NCBI RefSeq assembly: GCF_022965805.1
Contig: NC_133103.1
Coordinates: forward strand, 44,561,610 to 44,625,609
DNA length: 64,000 nucleotides
Reading direction: 5' to 3'
Source: Primulina eburnea
Lineage: Eukaryota > Streptophyta > Magnoliopsida > Lamiales > Gesneriaceae
Within the stretch, counting starts at the first letter, position 1. The number at the start of each line of letters is the position of its first letter. Positions 25,901 through 34,873 of the stretch are shown one piece after another. Made by a program: the position numbers and the translations under genes. A model generated the notes under the pieces. The model saw nothing but the letters and a program-made list of their open reading frames with translations. It ran no database searches and had not been told where the DNA came from.

Positions 25901-26193
25901 AACTGCTTTGGATTCAGCAACAATTGAAAGATTATGGTGTCGATGCAAAGGAGTCACCGATATTCTGTGACAACACAAGTACAATCGCTATAACATATAA
26001 CCCAGTTCTTCACTCCAGAACCAAGCACATAGATGTCAGACATCACTTCATCAGGGATCATGCACTGAAGAAGAACATCAGATTGGAGTATGTCTCAACG
26101 GAACAACAAGCAGCAGACATCTTCACAAAACCACTACCAGAGGCTAAGTTTTCTTATTTTCGAAACATTCTTGGTTTAATTGATTTATCTTAA
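22984..26193 (+). CDS. Copia Pol: protease, integrase, reverse transcriptase, RNase H
   Basis: The open frame is 1069 codons without a break. Domains in order: aspartic protease [11 protein letters not shown] (Asp15), pre-integrase zinc segment with WHKRLNHL (about 139-150), integrase core with Asp206, Asp269 and Glu305 (35 residues between the last two, the D,D-35-E rule), reverse transcriptase with YVDD at 756-759, and RNase H with Asp920 and the TEAEY motif. All catalytic residues are present. The open frame begins at a TTG after a TAA, and the first ATG (codon 22) lies inside the protease motif. Translation must therefore reach it by readthrough plus frameshift, by splicing to the CAG at 22987-22989, or by other means. 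The element probably encodes working enzymes. Confidence 0.95.
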   Translation: MQTTGTSIGSIWYLDSGCSRHMTGDSNLLSQLVKYNGPNISFGDNSKGKTVGKGKLIHGNFTINDILLVENLKYNLISISQLCDNGFSVQFDKHSCSVKNSAEEIILTGKRCGNTYKVSWNDQPYTPVCFIASKSSQNWLWHKRLNHLNFKSTAYLSKHELVTGLPKNFSKEKLCSACQYGKQVRSSFKNKGCKSSSRCLELLHMDLFGPIPIMSLGGMKYTLVVVDDFSRFTWVIFLKSKDHTAAQLIKLFKRILNEKSVGIDRIRSDRGTEFINQTLSNFLENTGIKHEFSAARTPQQNGVAERRNRTLKEAARTMLADSGISQRFWAEAVNTACYTQNRSMINKNHKKTPYEIWHGRKSIITYFKIFGCRCFIHNNGKNYLKAFDVKSAEGIFLGYSSVSIAYRVFNKKTLNVEESAHVDFDETALIDKPTDQVELADRFTDISLEDDDSDEDRNNQNIFHTPEPEILDQPAELEANLDNQLMEQTNGNQLSTESVPTETENIQLPNEEFAGCEATNAEFRWKKSHPPELVIGNPSDPVRNRNQVLNLFIHSAFVSQLEPKKTDEALADPNWINAMQEELNRFVHNNVWNLVPRPVSKTVIGTKWVYRNKLNEDGSVVRNKARLVAQGYRQEEGIDYDETFAPVARLEAIRIFLAYASFKNFKVYQMDVKSAFLNGQLQEEVYVEQPPGFINHNFPDNVYYLKKALYGLKQAPRAWYETLSKFLTDHDFTVGSVDKTLFKFSKNDHILLVQIYVDDIIFGSTNPKLCKKFAKLMQEKFEMSMMGELTFFLGLQVKQLDSGTFISQTKYTKELLKKFGMESCSTASTPMSSSVKLDTDQGGISVETTLYRGLIGSLLYLTASRPDIMFDVCICARFQANPKQSNFSAAKRILRYLKGTKNVGLWYSKDSSFNLVGYSDADYAGCKLDRKSTSGSCQFLGDRLISWFSKKQTSIATSTTEAEYLAAGSCCAQLLWIQQQLKDYGVDAKESPIFCDNTSTIAITYNPVLHSRTKHIDVRHHFIRDHALKKNIRLEYVSTEQQAADIFTKPLPEAKFSYFRNILGLIDLS

Positions 26194-26271
26194 ATATTAT
26201 TAGAAATATAACTTCTTCAACAGAATTAAAAACAGAAAATAAGAACACAATAAATTAAGAATAATATTTCA
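26194..26271. other. Spacer between converging pol and antisense ORF A
   Basis: The 3' ends of pol (plus) and antisense ORF A (minus) face each other over this AT-rich gap. It contains AATAAA on the plus strand (about 26250) and AATAT/TTATT-type motifs usable by either strand. Confidence 0.4.
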
Positions 26272-26694
26272 TTAAGAATACCAACGTTCCCAATTTACAG
26301 AAGAAATCATAGATCCAACTGTATCTAGCCATGCTCTAACCCAATCATTCAACTCATAGATCCGAACTCTGGCAAATGCCCTAGACTTCGAAATTTTATC
26401 AACAACATGCCATTCCTTCCACAGCAGTGCCTCTAAAAGACATTTATCCTCCACCAACTCTCTAACATGGCTAACCTCAAAACGAGCAAGATATTTCAGT
26501 GCTCTCCTTTCTTGAGCACGAGTAGGAATGACACCACTGTCACTCACATTCTTCAACTCTTGAATTTTTTCCCAGGTTGTCAGTACCTTTTGAAAGACAT
26601 ATTTCTCCATTTTTCTTTTAATTTCAGCTAAACGAGGGGCTGACTGATCAGTCACATGAACATGAGTGCTACTGCCTGTATCAGAATCAGACAT
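26272..26694 (-). CDS. Antisense ORF A of the young Copia, unknown function
   Basis: This ORF encodes 140 residues from the ATG at 26694-26692. An upstream in-frame ATG and a TTG extend the frame to 26733, but those starts lie almost on the TATA box (26734-26741) and would precede the expected transcription start. The protein is probably soluble, charged and helical, with a Trp-Glu-x2-Gln-Glu-Leu motif, a Leu-rich middle and a C-terminal Trp-x2-Ala-Trp motif. It aligns over most of its length with ORF B at 26999-27397 (shared WEKIQEL/WEELQEL, then a Ser-Gly, then KEWHVVDKI/KELETLNSI), so the two are tandem duplicates. I recognise no family. It has no signal peptide or membrane span. It could be a captured host gene or an element-specific accessory protein. 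Confidence 0.7.
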   Translation of the reverse strand: MSDSDTGSSTHVHVTDQSAPRLAEIKRKMEKYVFQKVLTTWEKIQELKNVSDSGVIPTRAQERRALKYLARFEVSHVRELVEDKCLLEALLWKEWHVVDKISKSRAFARVRIYELNDWVRAWLDTVGSMISSVNWERWYS

Positions 26695-26733
26695 ATTGAA
26701 AGTTTTACTGATAATATATCCCATTGTGATCAA

Positions 26734-26741
26734 TATTTATA
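26734..26741 (-). promoter_or_regulatory. TATA box for antisense ORF A
   Basis: The minus strand reads CCTATAAATA with TATAAATA at 26741-26734, 47 bp before the ATG at 26694. The same CCTATAAATA stands before ORF B. Confidence 0.6.
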
Positions 26742-26998
26742 GGAAAATGAAGAAGCCGAAGAGTTTTAAGTCATTAAATATGTCTTTCCTATTTACCAAG
26801 GATTTTTAATTATGAGTTAATTATTAATAACTCATATTAGTTTGAATATTATAACCAACTTATTAAAATTAATCCTTTATCAGTTTATTTGTATATCACA
26901 ACTGATATCAGTTAGCGTTTAAGTGTTTATATCTCATCGCAGATCATTGTGCACAAAAACAAAATAAAATGACACATTAATCAAAATAAATATTTCAT

Positions 26999-27397
26999 TC
27001 ATCCATAAATATTTGATAGGATTACATGATCATAAGTTTCCTTCACACTAGCTATCCACATGTTCATCCAAGCAGCTAGTGCTGGGGAAGAAGTTTTGCA
27101 GAAACTATGTGAAGATGCGATGCTGTTAAGAGTCTCCAACTCCTTACGCAACATCAATTCATAAAGGTGGCCCTCCTTGAAGGCATCCACCTCTGCAGAA
27201 AATTTTAAATGCTCACGCACTTCTCTCAACTGGGCCATCCGCCTAAAGGTGGTGACCCTTCCTGAGTTGTACAGGAGCTCCAGCTCCTGTAATTCTTCCC
27301 AGTAGGGAAGACTAGCATAGAAGACCTTGTCTTCTATCGCAGCTTTTTGTGCCTCAAGTGAAACTGGAACGACGCTTGAACTACTTACTCCTGCCAT
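26999..27397 (-). CDS. Antisense ORF B of the young Copia, paralogue of ORF A
   Basis: This ORF encodes 132 residues from ATG at 27397-27395. It shares with ORF A the Trp-Glu-x-Leu-Gln-Glu-Leu block (residues about 33-39), the acidic/Leu-rich middle, a Lys-Glu-Leu-Glu block (about 89-92) and a Trp-x3-Trp motif near the C-terminus. Its 3' flank (26975-26998) also resembles that of ORF A: both contain ATGAAATATT on the minus strand. The duplicated unit is thus about 715 bp and includes promoter, ORF and 3' flank. That both copies stay open in an otherwise conserved element suggests selection. The function is unknown. Confidence 0.7.
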   Translation of the reverse strand: MAGVSSSSVVPVSLEAQKAAIEDKVFYASLPYWEELQELELLYNSGRVTTFRRMAQLREVREHLKFSAEVDAFKEGHLYELMLRKELETLNSIASSHSFCKTSSPALAAWMNMWIASVKETYDHVILSNIYG

Positions 27398-27445
27398 TTC
27401 TTCTTAAAACTTTTCTGCTGATACTTGTGACTAACTTTTCAGTCT

Positions 27446-27453
27446 TATTTATA
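27446..27453 (-). promoter_or_regulatory. TATA box for antisense ORF B
   Basis: TATAAATA on the minus strand within GCCTATAAATAAG, 56 bp before the ATG of ORF B. Expected transcription start is near 27420, with a leader of about 25 nt. Confidence 0.6.
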
Positions 27454-28004
27454 GGCAAGGACAAGGAAAACGAAAGGACGCTTCTCTCTGTGACGATTGA
27501 TATGCCAAGCACTATACTCGTCTTTAATCATTACTGTCTATTGCCGTCATTTTTCTTTAATGCATTTATTTAGGGGGAATGATGGTCTAAGAGATTAACT
27601 GAGAAGACAGTTGTTAGTGAATTCCTAACTGAAAGGACTCAGTTTTTCCTAACTGATCGTTCAGTTGAAAATTCTACTAATCTTCTCATCAAAGTTAATA
27701 AATTAAACCTATTATATTCCAAATCAAATGACGTGACTATCTGCTAAATCATGATGAATTTAAGTTTACAACGTGTACACGTTTTTAACCGCTCAAAATT
27801 GCACACACATGGCACGCGTACATTATTTTTTGAAAAACACAAATTATTTACGGACTGACACGTGTCCAAAAATTTGAATAGTCATGAACATATGTACAAT
27901 TGCCCGCTTCATTTCAGTTCTACTTTTTGATTATTCACAAACTGCCGAAAGTAAGAACAAATATCTTCTCTAAATTTCTCTTTCAGCAAATCACCCAGTA
28001 CGAA
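27454..28004. other. Divergent spacer between antisense ORF B and sense ORF3
   Basis: This non-coding stretch is where antisense transcription leaves and ORF3 begins. It contains TCAGTT/AACTGA motifs like those of the LTR. A pyrimidine tract ending in TTTCTCTTTCAG (about 27974-27985) is a good splice-acceptor match just before the ORF3 ATG, and a second CATTTCAG lies near 27916. I see no convincing plus-strand TATA box, so ORF3 may be expressed from a spliced genomic RNA. Confidence 0.5.
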
Positions 28005-30317
28005 ATGACGACTCAGATTCCCGCTTACATGCTTAATGCTATGACAATCAATTTTGGATCCGTTTTATCTTTCGGAGATGATGAGGTCAAAAAGGTGTTT
28101 CAAAAACTCGAAAATGCTGGTCTGAGAACATTTCTGGGACAATCATCGCAGGATATATATCCAAAAGAACTTCAAGATTTCTATTCCTCTGGCAAAGTTG
28201 ACTCAGAAGGTATCATAAACTCTACTGTTAATGATCAGTTGCTGACTATATCTGAAGATTCTTTTGGGGAATTATTTTCTTTACCTTGTGACGGATTAGC
28301 ACAACTTTCGGATGTCAAAGCATCTGATATTGATGAAATGCAAATCCTTTTATCTGCTGATGGACGGAAAATTAAAGTTTCCGATCCTAAGAAGGAACTG
28401 AAACATGAAATTCAGTTGCTTGCTGATATAATTGCTAAAGGACTCTTAGCAAAAGCAGGATCATTTGCTGCACTTACATTGGAAAAGTTTCAAGCGATTA
28501 CTACTATTATGACTGATCAAAAATTCAACTGGAAACAACTCATCTTCAAAATACTGAAGAATATGTTTTTGTCGTCAAAACAATCCAAGGGTTTTGCCGT
28601 ACAAATCAGTTATCTTTTGAAAGTAAAAGGTTTAGTGGATGCTGATTCTGAAAGATTATCGAAATTCACAGTGTTCAATGCAAAGAACACTATGCCACCA
28701 AAAATCAACCTGGACATTTCTCCTGCCAAATTCGTCAAGATTAAGAAGGAGATTGGAATTGATCAGGCGACTACCAAATCAGTCAAGAAAACCAAAACGT
28801 TAGCTCAACTGAAGGCTGCCAAAAGGAAGTTGATTTTGAGTCCATCAGAGTCAGAAAAGACATCATCACCTCAAATTGCGAAAAAGCCAAGAACTCAAAG
28901 GGTTAAAACTACTTCTGAGGTATCCATTTCTACTGACAAAATGATTTTCTTTACTGATCGGCAGCCTATAGAAGCAGTTCCTCTACAGATTATCCCACAA
29001 GCTGATTCAGTAAGTACCATAAAGAAATCAGTTAGGACCCAGGTTCCTGTTACTCAAATACCTCGACCAATTGGTGTAGCACTTGCCAGACCCAAAGGAA
29101 TAAAATTTGTAGAACAAATTGAATCAACTCGAATTGGACTGGAAATTCCTCATATCATGAGTACTGATAAAGGGAAAGAGAAATTGATTGAAGAACCCAG
29201 ACCCTCCAACCCGATTCAGACTCATATTGATCTTGTATGGGGAAAGGTGAATAGTTTTGCTGCTGCAAAAACTAAGTCCTATGATGCTTGGGTAGGCTAT
29301 CGAACTGAGGTTTTTGCCAAGCAACTGAAGGAAAAGTCCGAGCTCCGAAAATTCATCAAGCTGGAGGCCTTTGTTCTTCGAACTGTCAAAGCTGCCTCTA
29401 TTGCTCAAGCCTTAGAGAGGAAAAGTTATTTCTTTGATCAGATGAGAGCGAAGAAGTTGGCTCAATTTGTCGCTAAGCTTAAAAACAATTACTTGCCAAC
29501 TGGTCCTACTGCATATGCTGATCAATCTGTAATTACTCAGCTTGACACTGACCTTATAGGGCTACTTTCTCAGATCAAATTTTGGGAATTGGATCAAGAG
29601 CTAGTAGTCTACCAAGAAGATTCAGATGATGATGTGGAACTAGTTGAAGAAGCACCCTCTAACACTACAGAACCATCATCAGCTTTAGTTCTTGTTCCAA
29701 CTGAAGAGCCAATTTCTGATAAGCTTTCTTCACCACCTATTGAACAACAACTATATACTGAAGCTGAGCTGACATTCGCTCATATTGATGAAGTAATTCA
29801 AGCCGTGGTAGAAGAATCCAACCTTAGTGAACCAGTTAATGATAAAGTAGATCATTCTGTTGATCAAACCCATCCAGAGGTCACTATTCCTTCAGAGGAA
29901 ATTGTTCCACCAGATCAATCTGTTGATCAGGTTATACCAACAGAAATGCCAGATGACTCAATCGATCATTCCCTAGAGACATCAGTTCAGGTTGTGCCAC
30001 CATCAACTGAACAAAATCCTTCCTCAAAATCTCAGGATCAAGCAGAAATCCCTGCTGATGATATTTCAGTTCGAAATGTTACTGAAATAGTTTCAACTGA
30101 TCAAGCCTTGATCGTTTCTGAACTTGATAAGGGTAATGCAAGCACTTCTCGCCAATCCAATCCTCCATCTTCAGCAGATTTTGATATCATTTTTGAAGAA
30201 GTCCAACATATGCAGGACAGCATGAATCAAATCATTACTGCTATTTCCAAAATTCAAAATACACAACTTTCGCACAGTCTGAAATTGGAAGAAAATCAGG
30301 AATCCTTGAAAGACTGA
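28005..30317 (+). CDS. Third ORF (env-position protein) of the young Copia
   Basis: This ORF encodes 770 residues from the first ATG (the frame is open from 27900, but only with a TTG start). Residues about 1-235 form a conserved, probably globular region. Residues about 245-305 are Lys/Arg-rich with KAAKRKL and KKPRTQR, which look like nuclear-localisation or nucleic-acid-binding signals. Residues about 400-545 contain the block Asp-Ala-Trp-Val-Gly-Tyr-Arg that recurs in the old copy at 42666. The rest is acidic and rich in Ser, Pro, Val and Gln, ending in the start of a coiled coil. There is no signal peptide or membrane span, so calling it an envelope protein would be wrong on present evidence. 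A TGA ends it early: the coiled coil continues in another frame to 30592. Confidence 0.8.
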   Translation: MTTQIPAYMLNAMTINFGSVLSFGDDEVKKVFQKLENAGLRTFLGQSSQDIYPKELQDFYSSGKVDSEGIINSTVNDQLLTISEDSFGELFSLPCDGLAQLSDVKASDIDEMQILLSADGRKIKVSDPKKELKHEIQLLADIIAKGLLAKAGSFAALTLEKFQAITTIMTDQKFNWKQLIFKILKNMFLSSKQSKGFAVQISYLLKVKGLVDADSERLSKFTVFNAKNTMPPKINLDISPAKFVKIKKEIGIDQATTKSVKKTKTLAQLKAAKRKLILSPSESEKTSSPQIAKKPRTQRVKTTSEVSISTDKMIFFTDRQPIEAVPLQIIPQADSVSTIKKSVRTQVPVTQIPRPIGVALARPKGIKFVEQIESTRIGLEIPHIMSTDKGKEKLIEEPRPSNPIQTHIDLVWGKVNSFAAAKTKSYDAWVGYRTEVFAKQLKEKSELRKFIKLEAFVLRTVKAASIAQALERKSYFFDQMRAKKLAQFVAKLKNNYLPTGPTAYADQSVITQLDTDLIGLLSQIKFWELDQELVVYQEDSDDDVELVEEAPSNTTEPSSALVLVPTEEPISDKLSSPPIEQQLYTEAELTFAHIDEVIQAVVEESNLSEPVNDKVDHSVDQTHPEVTIPSEEIVPPDQSVDQVIPTEMPDDSIDHSLETSVQVVPPSTEQNPSSKSQDQAEIPADDISVRNVTEIVSTDQALIVSELDKGNASTSRQSNPPSSADFDIIFEEVQHMQDSMNQIITAISKIQNTQLSHSLKLEENQESLKD

Positions 30318-30592
30318 AGGATATTCAATCTACTGTTACTGCTCTCTCTTTTGCAATTGGTGATATTCAGAAAAATAGAGGTATCATGTCCAGTCTGACT
30401 GCCACTCAAGAATTGATTAACCAACGCGTCAACAATGTGGAATCGCTTGTGTCTCGGAAAATTGAACTACTGCAAGTCACAATGACTACTGCTATTGAAA
30501 ATATGTCATCATCTGTCACGGTCCTCTCTTCTCACGTTCGCAAGCTATCTGACAAGATGGATGTATTTGACAAAAAGGGGGAAAGCAGCTGA
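30311..30592 (+). pseudogene. Frame-shifted C-terminal coiled-coil of ORF3
   Basis: Directly at the TGA of ORF3 the heptad-like coding continues in a second frame for about 93 codons to a TGA at 30590-30592. It is rich in Gln, Leu, Ser and Val with regular hydrophobic spacing. A one-base loss near 30310 explains the break simply. Whether other copies carry the uninterrupted form cannot be seen here. Confidence 0.65.
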
Positions 30593-30792
30593 AGAAACTG
30601 ATATCATTTGACCAGTTATTTTATTATTCAGTTATGATAAAGAATTAGAAGAAGAATTAATCAAGCTATTATTTTCAACTGATACCAGTTTCTCAGACTT
30701 CTACAAGAAATCCAAATATTCTATGATTCAGTTGCGTAATCTATTATCAACAAAGAGCTGAGTTAAATCTCTTGGTTTTGTCAAACACCATA

Positions 30793-30803
30793 AAGGGGGA
30801 AAT
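30793..30803 (+). promoter_or_regulatory. Polypurine tract of the young Copia
   Basis: AAAGGGGGAAA followed by TT lies immediately before the 3' LTR start at 30804. This is the expected primer for plus-strand synthesis. Confidence 0.9.
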
Positions 30804-31773
30804 TGTTGGAAACTAAATTCTGGAGTTTGACAAAACATAAAATCAACTAATACATGAAAGCATATTCGGCAGCTGAACATTCAACTAAAATCAGTTGACA
30901 CAAACTGATCAGTTGAGAACTGATCAGTTAAAACATTCAGCCGAAAACATTAAAGCTTCTCAACTGATGATACCTCGGGAAAGATCATTCAACAGACAAA
31001 AAGACATATCAGACAGCAACTGAATGTGGAAAGCCGCACTGCATAGAAAAACGTATTTCGGCTATTGAGATTAATACGCCGTCTTACAATAAATGATGAA
31101 GCGGCAATCAAGAACTCTGTCCAAGAAATGATAAGGAGGCAATCAACGGATACGAGAATTCAAAATTACCGTTGAAAGATAAGTCTATAAATATGACTAA
31201 AGAGCAGTTGACAAGACAGATGATTGACCAATCTCAAAACTTGCCATTACTCTGTTAAAAAATCTCTGCTCACACCTATCAGATCTATTCGTAGCAATCA
31301 AGGCTACATATTGAGCAATCTAGCACTGTGAAATATTGATAACTCGATAAGTGCTAAGTTCAGTTACTTACAGAGATCATTGTATTATACTAAGAGTTTC
31401 AGTTCAGGCAATAGATAAGTCCTAACTGAAGTGGGTCTGTACAAGCGTTGTACTCGATCAAAGTCTTTTAGTGAATATCCTATCCTTGTGATAGAAGGGG
31501 TGACGTAGGAGTTATTCAATTCTCCGAACATCCAGAAACATATTGTGTTGTCTTTACTTCATCTTTTTATTTCCAGTTAGATATTCTATCTTTCAATCAG
31601 TTTATTTTCCGCAACTGCTTATTCAGTTTAACTGATTGATAATTGACAGACGGGATACTCAGTTCAGTTTGTAACAAAACTGAACTACCTTTTTCGAAAA
31701 ACATTTAAATTCCTAGAAGTGTTTATTCAACCCCCCCTTCTAAACACTCCTTAGTCAATAACCGATCCTAACA
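30804..31773 (+). repeat. 3' LTR of the young Copia
   Basis: It has the same length as the 5' LTR (970 bp), with four substitutions and no indels. It is followed by GAAGG, the second copy of the target duplication, and by resumed integrase homology of the host element. Confidence 0.97.
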
Positions 31774-33617
31774 GAAGGAACCTCTCAAAGGCTTTGTGCA
31801 GAAGCAGTCAATACAGCTTGTTACATTCAAAATATATCTTTTATTAACAAAAGACATAGCAAATCTCCTTATGAGATCTGAAATGACATGAAATTAGATA
31901 TTTCTTATTCAAAATTTTTAGCTCAAGTGTTTCATCACAACAATTTCAAAATTCATTTATCTACCTTCGATGCTAAAGCTGATGAAAGATTATTTATTGG
32001 TTATTCATCGGTCAATAGAGCTTACAACGTCTTCAATGATATGTCTCGGACTGTTGAAGAAAACGTTTATGTTATCTTTGAGGAATATAATATATGAGCA
32101 TCTCAAGAACATGTGAATGTAAATGGGTTAAGTCAAATATTAGAAAACACAAATCTCATCTATGAAATAGATAGTGAGACTGAGCTAAGGAGACACAATG
32201 AATAAACTTCTGAAATCAGTCCAATGATTAGAGAAAACAATCCTACTGGACCAGATCAAAAGCTCATGGAACCGGTCGTAGATAATGATCCAAGAAGAAG
32301 AGGTTATCATTGAAGAAAAATTTCAAACTCAAAAAAATCAACAAGATCCACCTCATCTTGGACACACTACCGATGGAATAAAGATAATCCATCCAGTTTG
32401 GTCATTGGTAGCCCTTATGCGCCTCTTAGTACAAGGAAGTAAATGGTTGATGAATTTTGCATGCAGTTTTTATCTCTCAACTTGAGCCAAAGAAAGTTGA
32501 TGAAGCATTAGCAGATGTAAGCTGGATAGAAGTCATGCAAGAAGAACTCAACTAGTTTGAGCGCAACATAGTTTGGCATTTAGTCCCTCGACCGAACATG
32601 CAAAATGTCATTGAGACTATATGGGTTTTCAGAAATAAACTGGATGAGAATGAAACTGTTGTAAGAAACAAGGCTCTCCTTGTAGCCCAAGGATACAAAT
32701 GAAAAGTAGGCATTTACTTTGATGAGACATGTGCACCGATTGCAAGACTTGAGGCCATTCAAATCTTCCTTGTATATGATATTTTCAAGGACTTCAAAGT
32801 TTATCAAATGAATGTAAAGTCGACAATTTTAAATGGTCTCTTTCAAGAATAAGTTTACGTGAACAACCTCCACGTCTTATCAATATTGCATGTCCTAATT
32901 ATGTTTTTAAATTAGATAAAACTTTATATGGATTAGATACCTAGAGCTTGGTATGATACACTTCTTAAATTCTTACTTGATCATTTTGTGTTGGAAACGG
33001 TCGATAAGACCTTTTTTATGTTTACCAAAGGAGATCATATTTTGTTAGTTCAAATTATGTTGATGACATCATATTTGGTTCTACTAACCCCAAATTGCAT
33101 AATATATTTTCTAAGCTTATGCAGCAAAAGTTTAAGAGCATGATGGGTGAGCTTCTATTCTTCCTTGGATTGCAAGTCAAACAGCTTGACATAAGCATCT
33201 CCATCAATCAATCTAAGTACACCAAAGAGCTCGTCATGAAGTTTGGAATGTACAACTACTCTACTGCTTCAAATCTTGTGAGTTCATCAATCAAGTTAGA
33301 TAAATATAAAGGGGGGGTTCCGATCAAAGTAACAATGTATTGCCGTCTCATTAGATCACTTTTATATCATCTAGTCGACTGGATATCATGTTTGTAGTGT
33401 GTCTTTGTGCTAGATTTCAAGCTGATCCTAAGAAATCCCACTACACCGCAGCTAAAAAAATCCTTAAATATCTTTAAAAAACTATCAATGTGAGTTTTTG
33501 GAATCCTAGAGACTCAAGTTTTAACCTTATTAGATATTTTGATGTAGATTATGCAAGTTGCAAGATTGACAGGAAAAGCACAAGTGGATAATGTCAATTA
33601 TTCAAGAGAGTATTGAA
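31774..33617 (+). pseudogene. Ancient Copia pol, second part (integrase end to RNase H)
   Basis: Integrase homology resumes exactly after the GAAGG duplication. An integrase C-terminal segment is open at 31888-32097, reverse transcriptase pieces lie at about 32500-33400 (Tyr-Val-Asp-Asp near 33056 after a lost base), and RNase H motif Asp-Val-Asp-Tyr-Ala is at about 33540. Stops and shifts are common. The sense-strand match ends within RNase H near 33617. The next part of the enzyme follows inverted. Confidence 0.85.
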
Positions 33618-34040
33618 GACTTATGTACTGGATGGACAATTGTTTTATCAAGCTCGACACATTTTTATTTCATTATAATGCAATGAAACATCATAGATTA
33701 TTCCCCATAAACATATGTACTTAGATAAATCAACCAAACAAAGAATATTTATAAAGCAAGAAAACTTAGTGTACGGTAGTGGTTTGGTAAGAGTATATGT
33801 TGTCTGTTGATTAGTTGAGATGTATTCTAGTCGAATCTACTTAGTGATGTCTAATATCAATGTGTTTTGTCCTGGAATGCATCACGGGATTGAATGTTCT
33901 GGCAATAGTATTGGTGTTGTCACAGAAGATAGGAGCTTCACTCGACCGAATCTCACAGTCTATGAGCTGTTGTTGAATGCATAGTATTTGCGCACAACAA
34001 CTTGCGATATATTCTGCTTTAACGGTTGGAAAGAGAGAGA
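33618..34040 (-). pseudogene. Inverted end of Copia RNase H and 3' tail
   Basis: On the minus strand, 34030 down to 33841 encodes the RNase H segment that should follow the plus-strand break (a Lys-Ala-Glu-Tyr block, then the Arg-Thr-Lys-His-Ile-Asp block). The C-terminal tail with Thr-Lys-Pro-Leu-Pro continues to about 33710. Order and content fit an inversion of the ancient element's own 3' pol end. A separate fragment inserted in reverse is also possible. Confidence 0.75.
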
Positions 34041-34093
34041 GAGCATCAAAACTTGGTATCAAAAAACTTTTTCTCTTGGGGGACTTGTCTCCT

Positions 34094-34104
34094 TTTTATA
34101 GATA
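34094..34104 (-). promoter_or_regulatory. TATA box downstream of the last viral ORF (copy B)
   Basis: The minus strand reads TATCTATAAAAAGG about 130 bp after the last viral ORF. This is the expected place for the pregenomic-RNA promoter. The viral sequence gives way to inverted Copia DNA within about 60 bp, close to where transcription would begin. Confidence 0.5.
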
Positions 34105-34230
34105 TCTTCAAGGACATTTTCGGAATTTTGAATAGTATTTGTCGTTGTCATATTTGCATCATTTCGATATCATTTTCATTTTTTTAATACACGAATATTA
34201 CAATCAATATACAAAAATTAAAATTTACAA

Positions 34231-34850
34231 TCATTTGTCTAAATTGTGCATTCCTTCTTCATCTAGTACATCTTCAAAGATAATATCTTCCTCTGAGGAG
34301 TAGAAGATTTCTTCTATCTTCTGGTTTTCTAATTTATCCAAGAATCTATTGTACATTCTAGTATAAAAATAAAAAACTTTGGGAACATCTGTATAAAAAT
34401 CTGGAAAATGATCAACGCATGGAGATGAGCTCATTATGTAGATTTTGTAAATCTGGTTCATAAAATATAATATATAGTCTTCATTTCACTTTTCGATGAA
34501 TTTATGCTTGAAGGCTAATGTCTGTAAACTCTGATGTTTTATTTGTTTTTGAATTGTAGCTCTGCAAATGGTTGGATGATGGACTTCGGGTTCTGCTTTT
34601 TGTTTTTGCCATTTATAAAAGGGCTTGACCCAAATTCTGTGAACTGCTGGTTTTAAATCTGTTCTAATCCATTCTGGACATGTTGATCTTATTTCTAATT
34701 TAACTTCATTATTGTCAGTATCAAAGAGATATTGGATTGCACTTTTAAGGGCAATACTGTAGAGACTGTATATGTCATCTTTATCTGTAATGATGATTTG
34801 TGAAACTAATCCTAAATATAATAAGGAATTTATACTTATTCTTTCTTACT
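34231..34850 (-). pseudogene. Terminal viral ORF, C-terminal part (copy B)
   Basis: Minus-strand coding of about 200 codons is interrupted by one or two stops and ends at 34231-34233. The last 76 codons (34461-34231) are open and acidic at the end. It continues the ORF at 37172-38235 across an inserted LTR. By position it would be the analogue of the caulimovirid inclusion-body/transactivator protein, but I see no diagnostic motif. Confidence 0.45.
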
Positions 34851-34873
34851 TATTATTAAACTGAAAGAAAAAA

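Larger units (their letters stand above)
19955..31773 (+). mobile_element. Young, near-intact Copia retrotransposon with extra ORFs
   Basis: The 11.8-kb element has two 970-bp LTRs, a perfect 5-bp duplication GAAGG (19950-19954 and 31774-31778), a primer site, gag, pol, two antisense ORFs, a large sense third ORF and a polypurine tract. The LTRs differ at four sites only (20245/31094, 20268/31117, 20541/31390, 20713/31562). It lies in the integrase of an older relative. Size and the extra ORF after pol suggest the Sirevirus-like side of Copia, but I cannot place it by phylogeny here. Confidence 0.95.

Noticed and set aside
27900..28004. N-terminal extension of ORF3 with a hydrophobic stretch resembling a signal peptide
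   Set aside because: It starts at a TTG and includes a likely splice-acceptor tract. The first ATG at 28005 follows it, so the hydrophobic stretch is probably not translated.
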